Assembly (NCBI GenBank): GCA_949128115.1
Contig: OX421961.1
Location: 120,221,050 to 120,285,049, forward strand
From: Anaspis maculata
Taxonomy: Eukaryota > Arthropoda > Insecta > Coleoptera > Scraptiidae
Direction of reading: 5' to 3'
Length of the DNA: 64,000 nt
A model generated the notes under the pieces. The model did no database searches and had not been told where the DNA came from. It saw nothing but the letters and a program-made list of their open reading frames with translations. The position numbers and the translations under genes were made by a program. Below, piece after piece: positions 1-12,439 of the stretch (position 1 is its first letter; each line of letters begins with the position of its first letter).

Positions 1-148
1 TTTGTTTTGGTTACCAAGCAACTTAGCAGTGTCGACAATCGCAACATATAAAAATCATCAAAAATTTGGCCAACATATAGTATTGCAGTGGGCATAAATT
101 GCGGTGGGGTGGGGAGACAGAATAACAAATTGGCAATCCAGGTTGATA

Positions 149-240
149 TTAGGCATTTCCATTGACGTCACAGCAGTGTTGCCAACTGTCCAGAATTGCT
201 CGCCAAATTTGAACCAAATAATGTTCGGGAACGACCGAAC
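149..240. repeat. Weak inverted-repeat partner of 2866-2968
   Basis: This stretch (GGCATTTCCATTGACGTCAC, then AGTGTTGCCAAC, then TGTTCGGGAAC) recurs in inverted orientation at about 2866-2968 with moderate divergence. The two could be the ends of an old composite element spanning roughly 0.15-2.97 kb. I found no convincing target duplication. The remainder of 1-568 shows nothing else I recognise. Confidence 0.4.
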
Positions 241-568
241 TACAGGGCGCTTATGGAGTTACAGTTTCTGCATTTTTTCCTCGGCTACCTTTTTGAGTTT
301 GAGTTTGAAACTTTTGTATCAAGTTCAAAGCAATGTCCTCAATGCGCTGCAAAATAAGTTCTCGTGGAAAAGTGTGTTTTTTTTTGTGAAAATGCAAGCC
401 AAACATGTTAGATTCACTGCACAGGGTAGTGGTGGAAATTCATATTTTCCGACAAAATTGGGCATGAATTTTGCCACCTGAACCTGCCCCCACACCTCAC
501 CTGAATGTTGGGGGTTTACGTTCCCGGCATTGCTGGAGTGATATGCCTTGTGTGGGGCTAGGTATGTA

Positions 569-777
569 CAGTTGGGAGCTAAATGATTCATACGGCACCG
601 CTAAAAAGTCGGCTGGATTTCAGGAATGTTAGCTGCTTGGATCGTTCTTGAATGCCAGTTTTGATTACGATCAATTTCTGATCAAAACTGGCATTCAAGG
701 ACAATCCAAGCAGCTAACATTTCTGAAATCCAGGCGATTTCTTAGCGGTGCCGTATGAATCATTTCGCTCCCAACTG
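569..777. mobile_element. Short foldback MITE, TA-flanked
   Basis: This is an almost complete palindrome. The left arm starts CAGTTGGGAGC and the right arm ends GCTCCCAACTG, and the arms pair through most of the 209 bp with the turn near 670. The dinucleotide TA stands at both edges (567-568 and 778-779), as expected of Tc1/mariner-type insertion. There is no coding capacity. It is a non-autonomous element. Confidence 0.75.
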
Positions 778-1004
778 TACCTCTTTCTAAACAGAAAGGT
801 TTGTGCTTCCCAATCACCCAAATACTTGAGGCCCAGCTTTTACTGCTGGATTAAAGAAACAAACAATAGTTTTTGTTTATATTTTATATATTAAAAGTGC
901 AGGAGTGTCTTCACTTCGGTTGTAGAATATGGACAGAGGCAAAACATGGAAGTTTAACTCGAACAGCTGTTCGACCACCGAAGATGTATTCGGTCACCGG
1001 AGCC

Positions 1005-2725
1005 CTCCTTGACACAAATTGTGGTCGACGTAGCAATTCCTCAGTCCGTAGATTTTCCCATTTTTAGATTGCCGAAGGCCACAATTCTTGACACAGGTAC
1101 TTCCTGAAACTAGATAGGCTTAGCAACAGATAATTTTGTGCAAACATCATAACTGTATTACAGCAATTTAGTTACCCATCCTAATTGTTATCGGTACAAC
1201 CTCCGTATATTTTTTCAAGTGTATTCCTTCCTTCCTCCTTCCAATTTCTTGGCGCTTTGGGATACATTCTGTGATGCCTCGTACTTCCACGAGCTCCAGC
1301 GTTTCGAGAAAACCATGAATTTCTCATTTTTTCCTCAAAAAAAAGATTCAACCACTCCAAACTCCAACCAGTGGTCGAAATGTACCGGAACAGACCGGAA
1401 CGGCGTTCCGGTTCGTGAAATATTTTCAAAAACCGTTCCGTCTCGTGAAATTTTGTCGAAAGCCGTTCCGTTTCGTGGAAAATTCGCCGATAAGACGTTT
1501 AGACTTGTCTTTCAATATAATTTTGTCTTTTGTTGAATTATTTTGATTCCATTGTCTCGTCATCACATTTATTCTTTCAATAAATTGTAATCGTATATTG
1601 TTATTGTAGGTATCTTTATCCATTCACGAAGAAAATTCAGTAATGTCACTTTTTGAGCTGTTCGTGAACTTCAACGTAGAGATATGGAATGACTGCAACT
1701 GATTTTTTTTCTGGAAGTCCAGCAAAATATTTGTTGGAGGGAACCAGGCTCAATTAATACTTCTTCTTACAATATTTCTCGATCAACACAAGGAGTACCT
1801 AACATTACTGAATTTATGTACATCGCAAATGGGATATTAATTGTCTACTCATTAGCACCTATCTTGAGCACGCATTAGAATTATCTGAAGAAAGAAACTG
1901 CCTGGACTTTTTAATGCAACAGAAATGGGGATGTCTCAGCAACTTCTCCCCTTCTCGGAATGGAGGGGGGAGGTATTGTCGCCTGCAGCTCTTGCTCGCC
2001 TCGCTCGCAACGAGAGCCCAAGCGTTCCGGTTCGTGAAAATTGCCATTTCGACCACTGACTCCAACCCAACGTTCACGTTCATTGAGCCCTCTACATCTC
2101 TAGTCATGCTTTCTCCATTGCTTTCACAAGCCTAGATGTTGGAATTGACAATAGTTTCCATTTTCTACTTCACTGTAGTTGTAATATTTGCTGTGATATA
2201 AGCACATGTGAACCAGATGGGATCGGCTCCGAGTATCTTCATCTTCTGTTTACCAAATCGTACACCTGACTTGACAATCTTGAATTTTCAGTTGATGGCT
2301 TCATCGCGGCAAGACACATTACACATTGCTTAAAAAATCCTGAAATTTCTTCTTGTAAGCAGGATTTGAGGTAACATTGTGGTCAACTTAGAAATTCCTT
2401 GGTCGCTGGATTTTCCCATTTCACGATCGCCACAGGTCACAGTTTTTACCACAGCCATACTTTCTGGAATCAGAAGGGCGCTTAGTAATGGATAATTTGT
2501 AAAATCATCTCACATTTATTCTGTATTCTAACAATTTAGTCAGCTTTTTACCTTATCGGCAGGATAATAAACTGGCATATTTTCTCCTTCCCAGATGTCT
2601 TTGAGTCGCATTTATTGGCACTTTGAGATACTTCCTGAGATGCTCTTTTCTTCCAGGAATCTAGTTTTCCGAAAAAACCACGGATTTCTTTTTTTTCTCG
2701 ACGAAAATGATTGAGGCACTCCACC
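1005..2725. repeat. Old direct duplication, later split by a hAT
   Basis: The block at about 1005-1365 (from GACACAAATTGTGGTCGAC through the cytosine-rich stretch and CCACTCCAAACT) is repeated in the same orientation at about 2372-2725, clearly diverged. Order and spacing of matched words are kept through about 350 bp. The copies were closer together before the hAT at 1369-2058 landed between them. No protein is evident in either copy. Confidence 0.6.
1369..2058. mobile_element. Non-autonomous hAT element with 8-bp duplication
   Basis: The ends are CAGTGGTCGAAATG on the left and the matching inverted CATTTCGACCACTG on the right. The 8-bp sequence ACTCCAAC stands at both edges (1361-1368 and 2059-2066), which is the hAT signature. 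The interior contains repeated words GTTCCG.TTCGTG near 1400-1470 and 2015-2040, and no transposase. The perfect duplication suggests the insertion is not very old. Confidence 0.9.
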
Positions 2726-3065
2726 AAACTTTCTTGTTTATTGAGCTATTTGGAGCAGCACATCTTCAACTATCAGTATTGAGCGAAGCGCCAGAGTTTC
2801 GTGAACAATTATCACGCACAAACTTGCTTCCTACTGTATCCAGAATCTCAAAAAAGTACTTTTTTTCCAATCATAACAACGCGGGTTGTTCCCGAACACT
2901 TTTTTTGAGGTTATAAATTCAACTAGGTTGGCAACACTGACGAGCTCGTGACCTCATATGGAAATGCCTAATTCCTAAATTCATGGAGCTGCCTCACGAG
3001 ATCAAACAGGAACTAGGGGTAGAATAGGGTAGCCACACAGGCACAGGTATGGGATGGTATAAGTA

Positions 3066-4018
3066 CACACATCAAAAGAATCTAGGGGACAAGCAAATTC
3101 AGACGATTTCTAAAATCATCATAAGTTTTGATTTCCGTAAGCGATTTCATATCGGTTTCCAGTGTTCGATTGTCCAATCTTTCATTTCCATGCCTTGATC
3201 ACTTCAAATACGAACAGTGTTTCATAAGGTTGCTACAGGGTGATCAATGGAACAGTGTAAAATTGCCGAAAGTTCAGTACGAGCGCGATTTCCAAAAGAA
3301 AATATTTCATGCATTCCAATAGCACAGTTATGAAGATTGGTGTTTCAGCTTCAGTAACGTTTTTGGATTTTGAATAACGAAGGTGAATTGCCAAAGATAT
3401 TGATCATTTTGTGCCGCCATGTTGAACTTCCAAGAAAAATGAAAGTGGTCCGGTTTCATTGAAACTTGGAACACACTCATGTCTGGTTCAAGTAATTGGA
3501 ATTTCAAGGTCGAATGTCACTTTCGATCACTTTCGAGCCGCTACCTATATTGGACTTTTTACATAAATGATTCAATTTGAATGAAACTTGAAACACACTA
3601 GAATCGAATCATTCACATAAAAGTGTAATGTGGCGGCTTGGAAGTGACCAAGAAAGACATTTGACCTTGAAATTCCAATTACTGGAACCAGACATGAATG
3701 TGATCCAAGTTTCAATGAAATCGGATCACTTCTTGGGAGTTCAACATGGCGGCACAAAATGATCAATATTTTTGGCAATTTACCTTCGATTTTCAAAGTT
3801 CAAAAACGTTACTGAAGCTGAAATACCAGTCCTCATAATTGTGCTATTGAAATGCATAGCAATTTGTTTTTGAGAAAACGCGCTTTTACTGAACTTTCGG
3901 CAATTTTACACTGTTCCATTGATCACTCTGTAGAAACTTTATAAAACATTGTTCAAAAGTAATGATGATTTTAGAAATCGCCTGAATTTGCTTGTCCCCT
4001 AGATTCTTTTGACGTGTG
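3066..4018. mobile_element. Foldback element, TA-flanked
   Basis: Two long inverted arms meet near 3540. The left arm starts CACACATCAAAAGAATC and the right arm ends GATTCTTTTGACGTGTG. TA flanks both sides (3064-3065 and 4019-4020). Longer internal blocks, for example around 3410-3520 and 3640-3750, also pair. It is 953 bp, has no coding content, and fits a Tc1/mariner-type non-autonomous foldback. Confidence 0.75.
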
Positions 4019-4020
4019 TA

Positions 4021-5132
4021 TTTAGTAAGAATTAGAGGCTGACAAGGAATAGAACCTCGAATGGAACCTAAATCGCTATCACTTATTTGTCTGCCACGTA
4101 ACCAGCGTGCAATACCTACCTATATTTCAACTCATATTTTTAGTTGGAACGAAAACATGATTTACGACCACAACACAAATTTAAAAATAAAAATCCACTC
4201 GAACCCAAACACACCCACGTGTTGAAAATCACTCGACTGTGATTGTTTCAGGATTCGGCATTCACTCCACGCTTTCATCAGCAGCAGATATTTCACAACA
4301 CTGCTGTGTGTCTCCCGAATTCGACTCACCTCCCCATACACACACACGCACCTGCTCTGAATTCGCTTCTAATTGCCACTCGTGCCTGATCCCATATAAT
4401 TTCATGTGTATCATCAACAGGTAATTTTCAGAAAAAATAAATATTTACGTACCTAACAAATCAAGCGTAGGTCGTAGGTATTTCTGCTACCTATAGGGAT
4501 TGAAAAATATAATGAGGGGTGTACCTAACTGAAACAAAAAATAGCAATCGTCAAGTTTCATCTGTTCAAGAATCAGGATCAGGCCTACAGTGAATCGCAC
4601 TAACTACTCATCGGCCGCTTTGCGTGCTGTGTTACAGTGTCGGTGGCTAATCGTTCATGTAGGGCGTGCGTTTTAAATTTAAAAATTTGTACTGGTACGC
4701 CCCCCTCCCTCTGACATTTTATTTGTTTGGCCTGTGCATGATCGTCTTAGCCCTTCGTTGTGCCCGTTTTTGCTCATGAGGGAAACGACCCTAGGAGGAA
4801 GAATGTGGAGTTTAATGAAACACGCTCATTGCACAGAAAGGAAATTTACTCGAAGCAAAATGAGTGCAAAATTAGTCTTTTATGGTTATTTTCGCAAAAT
4901 ACCTAACCTGTGACTGACAGAATGCACAAAATGACAGCAAAATGGGAAAAATAAACAAAAAAAATTGAAAACAACACGACAAAATATGTCAAACTGTCAA
5001 GTCAACTAAAAAGGAGAGTGACCGGGCAAACAACCCCCTAAGTTATGCCCAAAGAAAAGGACTCTCAAATATGTTGGACAAAGTGACAAAAACTCACTGC
5101 TATTTTTCGTATCAGTGGCAATGCAAAATTAG
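4021..5132. other. Gene-free stretch, partly dispersed repeat
   Basis: No gene is recognised here. About 4890-5125 is the reverse complement of sequence near 33.2-33.44 kb (shared words include CAGTGAGTTTTTGT, CTTTGGGC.TAACT and TTTGACATATTTTGT), so it belongs to a dispersed repeat into which the next element inserted. Confidence 0.5.
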
Positions 5133-7384
5133 TAGTGGAGTCGGCACGTTCGGAAAAAGTCCTGTTCACTGCATTTTTGAGTAATGCAATGCCCTTTGGC
5201 ACACATGTCCTCAGAGCCTATCTGAACCATTCTGTCCATCGCCGCAAGCAAAATTTTTGTTCAGATCCTGTATACAGGGTGAAGAAGAAAAACAATTTCA
5301 AAAAATTGCATCTTTTGAACGGACAAAGGTAGAGTATTGCAGGGCATGTCATATGATGCGCAATTGATGGTTGTTGAGGTACACCAAACCATTTTGAAAC
5401 ATTAGTTACCGTTTTTGAGATATTCTGAAAAAACTTAGATCTGTCAAAAAAAAACATTATGCTCATTATATCGCTTATTTTTGAAGATATCGGAATGAAA
5501 TTTGGTATTTGCCTTATAAAAGACGTCATAAATGAATAACAGCTGCAGTAATTTTCTAGGCCTACTATTTTCCTAAATAAGACAGTCAACTTTTTTGGAG
5601 GGGAGCCGCCATCTTGTTTTGTGAATATCAAGCTGATGACCGAAAAAATGACTGATAGTCATTGAGCTAGTATCATGCCGTTACTCTATCATGTGAAAGA
5701 TCACCTTGGATGGACCATCATACCATTTTTACTGGAAGAAAGATGATGCACGGATTTTATCAGATTCCTCAGAACTAAAGGATCTACTGCTAGCCATCGA
5801 GCCATTGCAAGTAATTGAACACCGCGATTATGACCCTTGATCATTCTTCAGGTTGTCTACCAATATTCATAGTCATAAGTTCAGCGGTTCGGTTTTAGCA
5901 GCTATCTAAATAAAATAGTGTCGATTTTTCATGAAAAAAACAGAAATTCACGAGGTCTCTGGGTCATTTCTTTGGTCATTGGAAAAAGATCCTCCATGGA
6001 ATTTTGATAAATTTATGCTGAATTATTAGAAAAAAGTGCATTCTTCAGTATAGGTTTTGAAAAACTGGCACAGGATGTTTTCATGTGATGTAGGACGAAT
6101 ATGAAAGACTATTTTAGTAGTCTAGTAACAGTAACAGTAACAGTAGTAACAGTCTAGTAACAGTAGGTAGGAAGCGAACAAATTATGCGGTAGGGCAACA
6201 CTAATAATAGAGAGAACCTTATAAATTTTGATGCCGCAAGTATTTTGGAATATACTCTATTCAGATTCCTCCTTCAGCTTTGGGAAATGTTGGCATGATG
6301 TCGATCTATGCAGATGACATCACAGGGTGATAAGAAATTGAAGAATTTCATCCCATCATCTAAATAGGCTGGAGGCATAAAAATCGCCAAAAAAGATCCA
6401 TAATTTAACGCTTAACAAGACAAAAGAAACCGTTTCGAACAATTTTCAGCCGTTTCTTCAAACTTATGCTATAGAGTGCACTTTTTTCTAATAATTCAGC
6501 ATAAATTTATCAACATTCTGTGGAGGATCTATTTCCGATGACCTAAGAATTGACCCAGAGACCTCGTAATTTTCTGTTTATTTTTCACGAAAAGGCAACA
6601 CTTCTTAATTCAAACAGCTGCTAAAACCGAACCGCTGCACTTATGGCTATGAATCTTGGTGAGCAACCTGAAAAATGATTAAAGGTCATAATTGCGGTGT
6701 TCAATTACTTGCAATAGCTCGATGGCTGGAAATAGGTCCTCTAGTTCTGAGGAACCCGATAAAATCAGTGCGTCATGTTTCTTTCAGCAAAAATGGTATG
6801 ATGGTCCATCCAAGGTGATCTTCCACAATATAAAGTAATGGCATGATACTAGCCTAATGACTATCAGTCATTTTTTCGGTCATCAGCTTGATATTCACAG
6901 AACAAGATGGCGGTTCCCCCTCAAAAAAGTTGACTGTCTTATTTAGTAAAATAGTAGGCCTAGAAAATAACTGCATTTGTAATTCATTTATGACGTCTTT
7001 TATAGAGCAAATACCAAATTTCATTCCGATATCTTCAAAAATAAGCGATATAATGAAGATAATGTTTTTTTTGACAGATCTCAGTTTTTCAAATATCTCG
7101 AAAACGGTTAATAATGTATCAAAATGGTTTAGTGTACCTCAACAACCAACAAATTCCGCATCATATGGCATGCCCTGCAATACTCTACCTTTGTCTGTTC
7201 AAAAGATGCAATTTTTTCAAATTGTTTTTCTTCTTCACCCTGTATACAGGATCTGAACTAAAATTTCGCTTGCGGCGATGGACAAAATTGTTCAAGCAGG
7301 TGCTAAGAACATGTGTGCCAAAAGACATTGCATTACTCAAAAATGCAGCGTATAATATCTATTGTACCGACCGCGACCCCACTA
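5133..7384. mobile_element. 2.25-kb foldback with TAG...CTA ends, 3-bp duplication
   Basis: The left end is TAGTGGAGTCGGCACG and the right end, read inverted, is TAGTGGGGTCGCGGTCGG. Inverted arms of about 900 bp (5133-6060 and 6470-7384) pair at roughly 85 percent by eye, and the loop is about 410 bp. TAG stands directly outside both ends (5130-5132 and 7385-7387). A further 10-bp direct repeat, GCAAAATTAG, lies at 5123-5132 and 7388-7397. It could be an alternative, longer duplication or a duplicated target. No protein is encoded; the short open frames are palindrome mirror images. The word TACAGGGTGA lies 140 bp inside the left end, as in the element at 55420. Confidence 0.85.
6118..6170. 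repeat. AGTAAC microsatellite
   Basis: Short interrupted run of AGTAAC units in the loop of the foldback. Confidence 0.8.
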
Positions 7385-7387
7385 TAG

Positions 7388-7790
7388 GCAAAATTAGTAA
7401 ACACACACAGACACCTAAAAATAAAACTGAAAACACATTAGTAAACAGGAAATACTAAAACAACACAAAACAACTCAAAAACTACCAACATGAACATGAC
7501 CTCAACATGATGATGTCAAGTGCGCACCCCGTGGACACGAGGAGCTGAAACAGAACCTACACCAAATATCTGACATGTTCCTCGCTAAAAGTTGACAACA
7601 ATCTCGGCATATCCATCATTGCTGGCCCTGACCAGACCAGACAGGTGATATCAAATCATCTTATAGCAAATGAAGCAGAATAATGAGCATATGACACTCC
7701 AACAAAAGGTACCGTACAACCTGCTTGGACAGTAAAAGCCCCTGATACATAGGCAAAAACAAAACATTGAAAAACTGTCAAATTAGGTTG
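7388..7790. other. Gene-free stretch, continuation of dispersed repeat
   Basis: About 7388-7500 is weakly the reverse complement of sequence near 33.06-33.2 kb, which makes it the other flank of the repeat hit by the foldback. Nothing else is recognised up to 7790. Confidence 0.45.
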
Positions 7791-7798
7791 GATGGAAG

Positions 7799-8530
7799 CA
7801 GTGCCGGCTTTTGCAATTTTGGCGCCCCGGGCAAGAATTCGAAATCGCCGCCCCTAACTTGGGTCCGCGAGCGAAGCGAGCACAAACGAAGCATTTTTCA
7901 TGCAATAATGCAGTGGCGTACCAAGAGGGGGGGCGGGGGGTGCGGTCCGCACCGGGTACCATCAATGAGGGGTGTCAGTATCGGATTATTCGGGGTGCAA
8001 AAGGGGTCTCTACAGATCTGGAGCGCAAGGTCTTGGAGGGTGCAAAACAAGCTGGTGCAGCTCGTTTTCCAGAAAAATTTTGGCCGTGGCGCTTTTTCCT
8101 CACGTTGGTTGCTATGTGTGGTACCTATTCGCTTAATCAGGAACAATTTCTTCTGCATATAAAAATCCTATTATCTGCCATCAACGAGGCCATCAATTAT
8201 TTGTGACGCCATTTTTTGATTCCGGAATTCTCAGGGCGCAAAATTGTGTAATTCGGTAAATTTTTCAGGTAGGTAGGTAGGTAGGTAGGATTAGGAGGCG
8301 GAGTGTCACAGAATAGTCCACCCCGGGTGCCAACTACGCTTGGTACGCCACTGCAATAATGGAGTTTTTTGTGCTTTCACAGAAGCAAATTCGGTGATCG
8401 CTGCTGACGAGTTGTTTTGTTGATTTTGTAAATCAATAATTTTTTGGATTTCAACCGCGATTTTCCTGCCCCTATGAGCTGGCGCTCCGAGCGTTTGCCC
8501 GTCTCGCCCTACCCTATAAGGCCGCTACTG
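7799..8530. mobile_element. Outer hAT element (host of a nested hAT)
   Basis: The left end is CAGTGCCGGC and the right end is GCCGCTACTG, an imperfect TIR. The 8-bp GATGGAAG flanks it exactly (7791-7798 and 8531-8538). Without the nested insertion at 7911-8353 and one copy of that insertion's duplication it would be about 280 bp, so it is a MITE-sized hAT derivative without a transposase. Confidence 0.85.
7911..8353. mobile_element. Nested hAT MITE with perfect 8-bp duplication
   Basis: The TIR CAGTGGCGTACCAAG on the left is matched by CTTGGTACGCCACTG on the right. The 8-bp duplication CAATAATG is at 7903-7910 and 8354-8361. It sits wholly inside the older hAT at 7799-8530. It contains a G-rich patch near 7925 and a GGTA microsatellite at 8267-8290. 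There is no transposase. Confidence 0.93.
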
Positions 8531-8538
8531 GATGGAAG

Positions 8539-8906
8539 CGATCGATGGCAACGGGGTGCAACTTGTCACGGTATTCGAAAAATTATTAGTCTCTCACCGA
8601 GGCCCAATCAAACTCAAGCGTCATTAAGAATGGCAGTAAGTACCTATTAAACTAACCTGAAAATATTTGAGAATCACAATAGAAGGGGGGCATGAAATAT
8701 TGACACAAGAGGGGCATCAAGTACAGCACTGTCATTACGAAGCAAGTTATGACACTAATCATCGGGACATTCAGGACATCACAAAAGTGTGAACGGTTTT
8801 CAAAAATAACTAGGGGGCTCAAAAATAGGGAGAAAAGAGGGGGCACCCCCTAATATCTATGCCCCTGAATTTTTACATTAAACAGGTCATGATTATTCGA
8901 CAGAAG
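8539..8906. other. Gene-free spacer
   Basis: I see no gene or repeat structure that I can name between the hAT pair and the solo LTR. Confidence 0.4.
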
Positions 8907-8910
8907 ATAA

Positions 8911-10323
8911 TGTTACGTATTTCGCGTACGGGTTCGATTTTAATTGAGACAATCGTTTTAAAACACACACTGTTTATTACTGCGTACTACAATAAATACA
9001 CGCCAACAATCATCCACTTGGAATATCCCAGCTATTACTTCGCTTATATCGCACTCGATCGCTTCCAATTCATAACCGAATGTCGCGCTCAGGACGCTGC
9101 TTATACAGGGTCATTCAAAAAAGATGTCCACCCCCATTTTTCTCAAGATCCGTTGAAGCTAGCGAGTTGCGGTAAAGACCGTTGGATTCAGCTGGTTTTT
9201 CTGATCAAACTTGATATGTCTACAAAACTACTTCACCAAAACTCTGAGTACGGGGGCACCTCAAAATTATGGCCAATTTTTTTTACACTGCACAATATTG
9301 AGTGATATGCCATTGAAAAGCCCTTAAAAAATTTCAATGGACAAGTGCTGAAAGTTTCAAAAAATTTCCAGCGGTATTCATTTTATGACAGAAAACAGAA
9401 ACCTGGAAAGACACGTTTCTATGTATAAAATGAGAATCAATGAAAATTTGTTCAAACTGCAGACTGCATTCAATAGAACTCATCAAAACGGTCAGTATGA
9501 TGTGTAACTCAATATGCAATGACTATTTCTGAAATTTTGAGATTTTCCGAAATGAAAACTGTGATGGGTAAAATTGAATTACCTCAAAATTGTATAATAG
9601 CTATTGCATATTGATCGTTTTAATGAGTTCTTTCAAACGCAGCTTGCAGTTTGAAAAAATTCTCATTGATTCTCATTTTATACATAAAAGCGTGTTTTTC
9701 CAGGTTTATGTTTTCTGTCATGAAATGAGAACGGCTGAAAATTTTCGGAAACTGTTTGCACTTGTACATTGAAAACTTTTCAAGGGCTTTTCAATGACAT
9801 ATCACTCAATGCTGTGCAGTGTAAAAAAAATTGTCCAAAATTTTGAGGTGCAGATGACATAGTACTCAGAGTTTTAGTGAAGTGATTTTGTTGACATATG
9901 GAATTTGATCAGAAAAACCAGCTGAATCCAACGGTTTTCACCACAACTCGCTAGCTTCAACGGATCTTAAGAAAAATGGGGGTGGACAACTTTTTTGAAT
10001 GACCCTGTATATGCCTCCGGTTAGTGTTTCCGAACTTTCCATCATCCTCCAGCAATTTCCATAGTGACCCGGCATATGGTTTCTAGACGACTCCGGATTA
10101 ATCACACACCTTTCGCGTGCTTCCCGTGTGTTCTGGTATGTGGCACCGCCGCCAAAATGGACAGATGTAGCTTGACCCACTGCTGAAGTCTCCATACAGT
10201 TGTACGACAAAAAACCTACACGCGCCCTCTGGAACACGCCAGAACGCTCCGCACTTGTACACTGCGATCTAACGGGAAGAGTCTAGAAAGATCGCGTGTT
10301 ATACAGAATCGCCGCTCGTAACA
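8911..10323. mobile_element. Solo LTR, interrupted by a foldback
   Basis: It starts TGTTACGTATTTCGCG and ends CGCTCGTAACA, the TG...CA form of an LTR, flanked by the 4-bp ATAA at 8907-8910 and 10324-10327. Removing the foldback at 9106-10007 and one TA leaves about 509 bp, close to the 512-bp uninterrupted copy at 20730-21241, with which it aligns at both ends. No internal retrotransposon region is attached, so it is probably a solo LTR left by recombination. The 4-bp duplication suits gypsy-type elements. Confidence 0.8.
9106..10007. mobile_element. Foldback inside the solo LTR, TA-flanked
   Basis: The arms start CAGGGTCATTCAAAAAAG and end in the near-inverse, GAATGACCCTG, pairing over about 430 bp to a turn near 9560. 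TA lies at 9104-9105 and 10008-10009. The uninterrupted LTR copy at 20.7 kb shows the empty target region. It is a non-autonomous Tc1/mariner-type candidate. Confidence 0.85.
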
Positions 10324-10327
10324 ATAA

Positions 10328-10929
10328 TTTCAGTAAACCTTTGGCTTTGGTTCGAATTTGAACCAAATCGGTTCGACGGTTCAAAAGTTATGCGGAAAAA
10401 ATGAATATTTTTTATTTACAACTTTGAAAGGCTCCGTTATTAGGCATTTCTCAAATATGTTTTCTAAAGAAAGTCCTCTTAATTTTTGATTTTCTATCGA
10501 TCCTTGAATTTAATGATGTTTAAGCTGGACCACCTGTATAGATATGTGAGTAAAACTGTGTAGAACTGATCATCTGTTGACAATGTGCTGGAGTAGCACA
10601 TATGAAGCGTAGAAGAAAAAATACAGATTTTCCAGCGGTCAAAATGTCTGCGATGTTATCACTCGCAAGATTATAAAACACTTCGCCTGTAGAATATACA
10701 AATACGCACCTAACTAAATATTTGAATGAAATCGCATTGTCATATCTACCTATAGCCTCCTGCTCCAGACCCCGTGTACTAGACCTAGACCTAGAGGCCT
10801 CATCATGTTCTGTTTCTGCAGACAGCACAGTTCGAAATCCATGCGCAAGAATCGCACCGTTGAGTCTGTCACGGTGTTGGGCTTTTCCTGCAGTTTTCCA
10901 CCAACGCGCCGCTAGTGAAAACCACCCGG
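10328..10929. other. Gene-free stretch
   Basis: Nothing is recognised apart from rising GC and CpG content towards 10.9 kb. Confidence 0.4.
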
Positions 10930-11164
10930 CCGGCCGGCTCTGAAGTTCCGTCGAGTGGAGATCGCGAGTTGCGAGTTTTCCGCGCGCGCTCGAGAGAGAG
11001 TGTGAAGTTTGAAAAATTTGCGGCCAAGGCAGAGAAGAGGCACCAGGTGGATTTGACTTTCGTGAAAAGTTTGCCGGTTTTCCCGCGCGTCATGGACGCG
11101 TTGTTGGCAGAGTAAAGTGTGCCGTGAAGTATTATTCTTGGATATTTCACGCGCGAAATGTTGC
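10930..11164 (+). promoter_or_regulatory. Candidate CpG-rich promoter and non-coding first exon
   Basis: GC and CpG content jumps well above the neighbours (CCGGCCGGCCGG, CCGCGCGCGCTCGAGAGAGAG, an initiator-poor, GAGA-containing region). A textbook 5' splice site GTAAGT follows at 11165-11170 (GTTGCT|GTAAGT). The only ATGs give short upstream-type frames, such as the 8-codon one at 11091-11115. This is what a non-coding first exon of an insect gene looks like, but the assignment rests on composition and one splice motif only. The downstream exon is not seen in the window. Confidence 0.35.
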
Positions 11165-11170
11165 TGTAAG

Positions 11171-12430
11171 TTGGCATTTGGAATAATTGCCGCGCTTACC
11201 TACACCCCTACCGGTGTTCTATACTTTACTGCGCTCTTTGGAAGTTTCGGTGTGATCTTGAAGTTTTCAGAGTGAATGGGGAAGAAAATGAAAATTAGTG
11301 GTGGAGAAGTGGAAAGGAAAAATTACCGCGATTGTGGAAAAGTTTTCCCAAGTTTTTAACGCGCGCTTCTTCCATTCTCCATCGCACCTGTATAGGTAGT
11401 TGTTGCTGAAGTTTTATGAAAGAATTTTGAGAATAGTTTTTAGGTAATCACGCCAATTACGGTAGGTTCTCCTCTAAATTTGTTACGTTTTCTTTGAGAA
11501 AGAGAAAGTTTTTGCTTTCATCAGAAATTTTACGAGATTGCTTGTATAGGTATTGGAGACAAACTTTCCGGCATTTCTGCTATGTCGTTTCAATTGAATT
11601 GTCTTTCAGTAAGTCAAGGTAAATTGACCTTTGTTTTATCGAAGTTGTGGAGAATTTGAATGTACAATGAATACCTACCTACACTGTTCTAAGTTGAGGT
11701 AATTGGAATTCTTGGAGTTTAGATTAGCTTGGTTTCTTAAGAGGTATTGTCAATGAAGCCTCAGGAAATGCTTCCATTTTAACTAAAATAATTAAGCCTT
11801 CGGTGTTGTACCATATATTTAAAATCTTGAAATCATTCCGCAGTCCCAGTTACCTAACTCAAAATAATTTCATCAATCTATTCCCAAACACAATTTGTTT
11901 ACGTATACCCTACACCTACCTTCTTTTATAGAAATTATTGGTTTTTGTACCCCTACCGATATTTGTTGTTATAGAAATAATAATTTGCTTTCGAAAATGA
12001 AAGTTTTTGATAAACGGTAGATACCTAGTAAAAATCATTGAAGAGCATCACAGGCATTCCGAAGACAAAATCTACATAGCATTGAAAATACCAAATTAAT
12101 CAATCATAAAATTTGAATGTCCAACAGGATTTTGCACTAGTGAGTGAGTACCTAAGAAAAAAACCACTTTCTTTCATTTATTTTCTTGCAGGGCGTCATA
12201 GCAATTAGCAAATATGCAAAATTACTGGGCATAATTAAACAAAATTACTAGGGACGAGGAGTAGGTAATAAAAACGTTAGGTATGTACCTGCCCACCTAC
12301 CGGGTGAGCCATAAAAATGCGTACTGTTTTATTTTTCTCGCCGAATTTTTAGCGCACTTCTCCAAACTGGAAGGCGCTTTTGTCCTCGCTTTGTCTGTCT
12401 AGTCCGTCTGTCCGTCCATCACAGCATCTG
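11171..12430. other. Gene-free, possible first intron
   Basis: AT-rich sequence with many TACC/GGTA words and no coding or repeat structure that I can support. If the donor at 11165 is real, this would be intron. Confidence 0.35.
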
Positions 12431-12439
12431 GTCCTAGAC

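Noticed and set aside
5135..7458. Several 60-137-codon frames in the 5-7-kb foldback
   Set aside because: Left-arm and right-arm frames are mirror images produced by the inverted repeat; no family resemblance.
8267..8291. GGTAGGTA run as a possible CRISPR-like or telomeric array
   Set aside because: It is a short simple-sequence tract of a kind that is common in this window, with no spacers.
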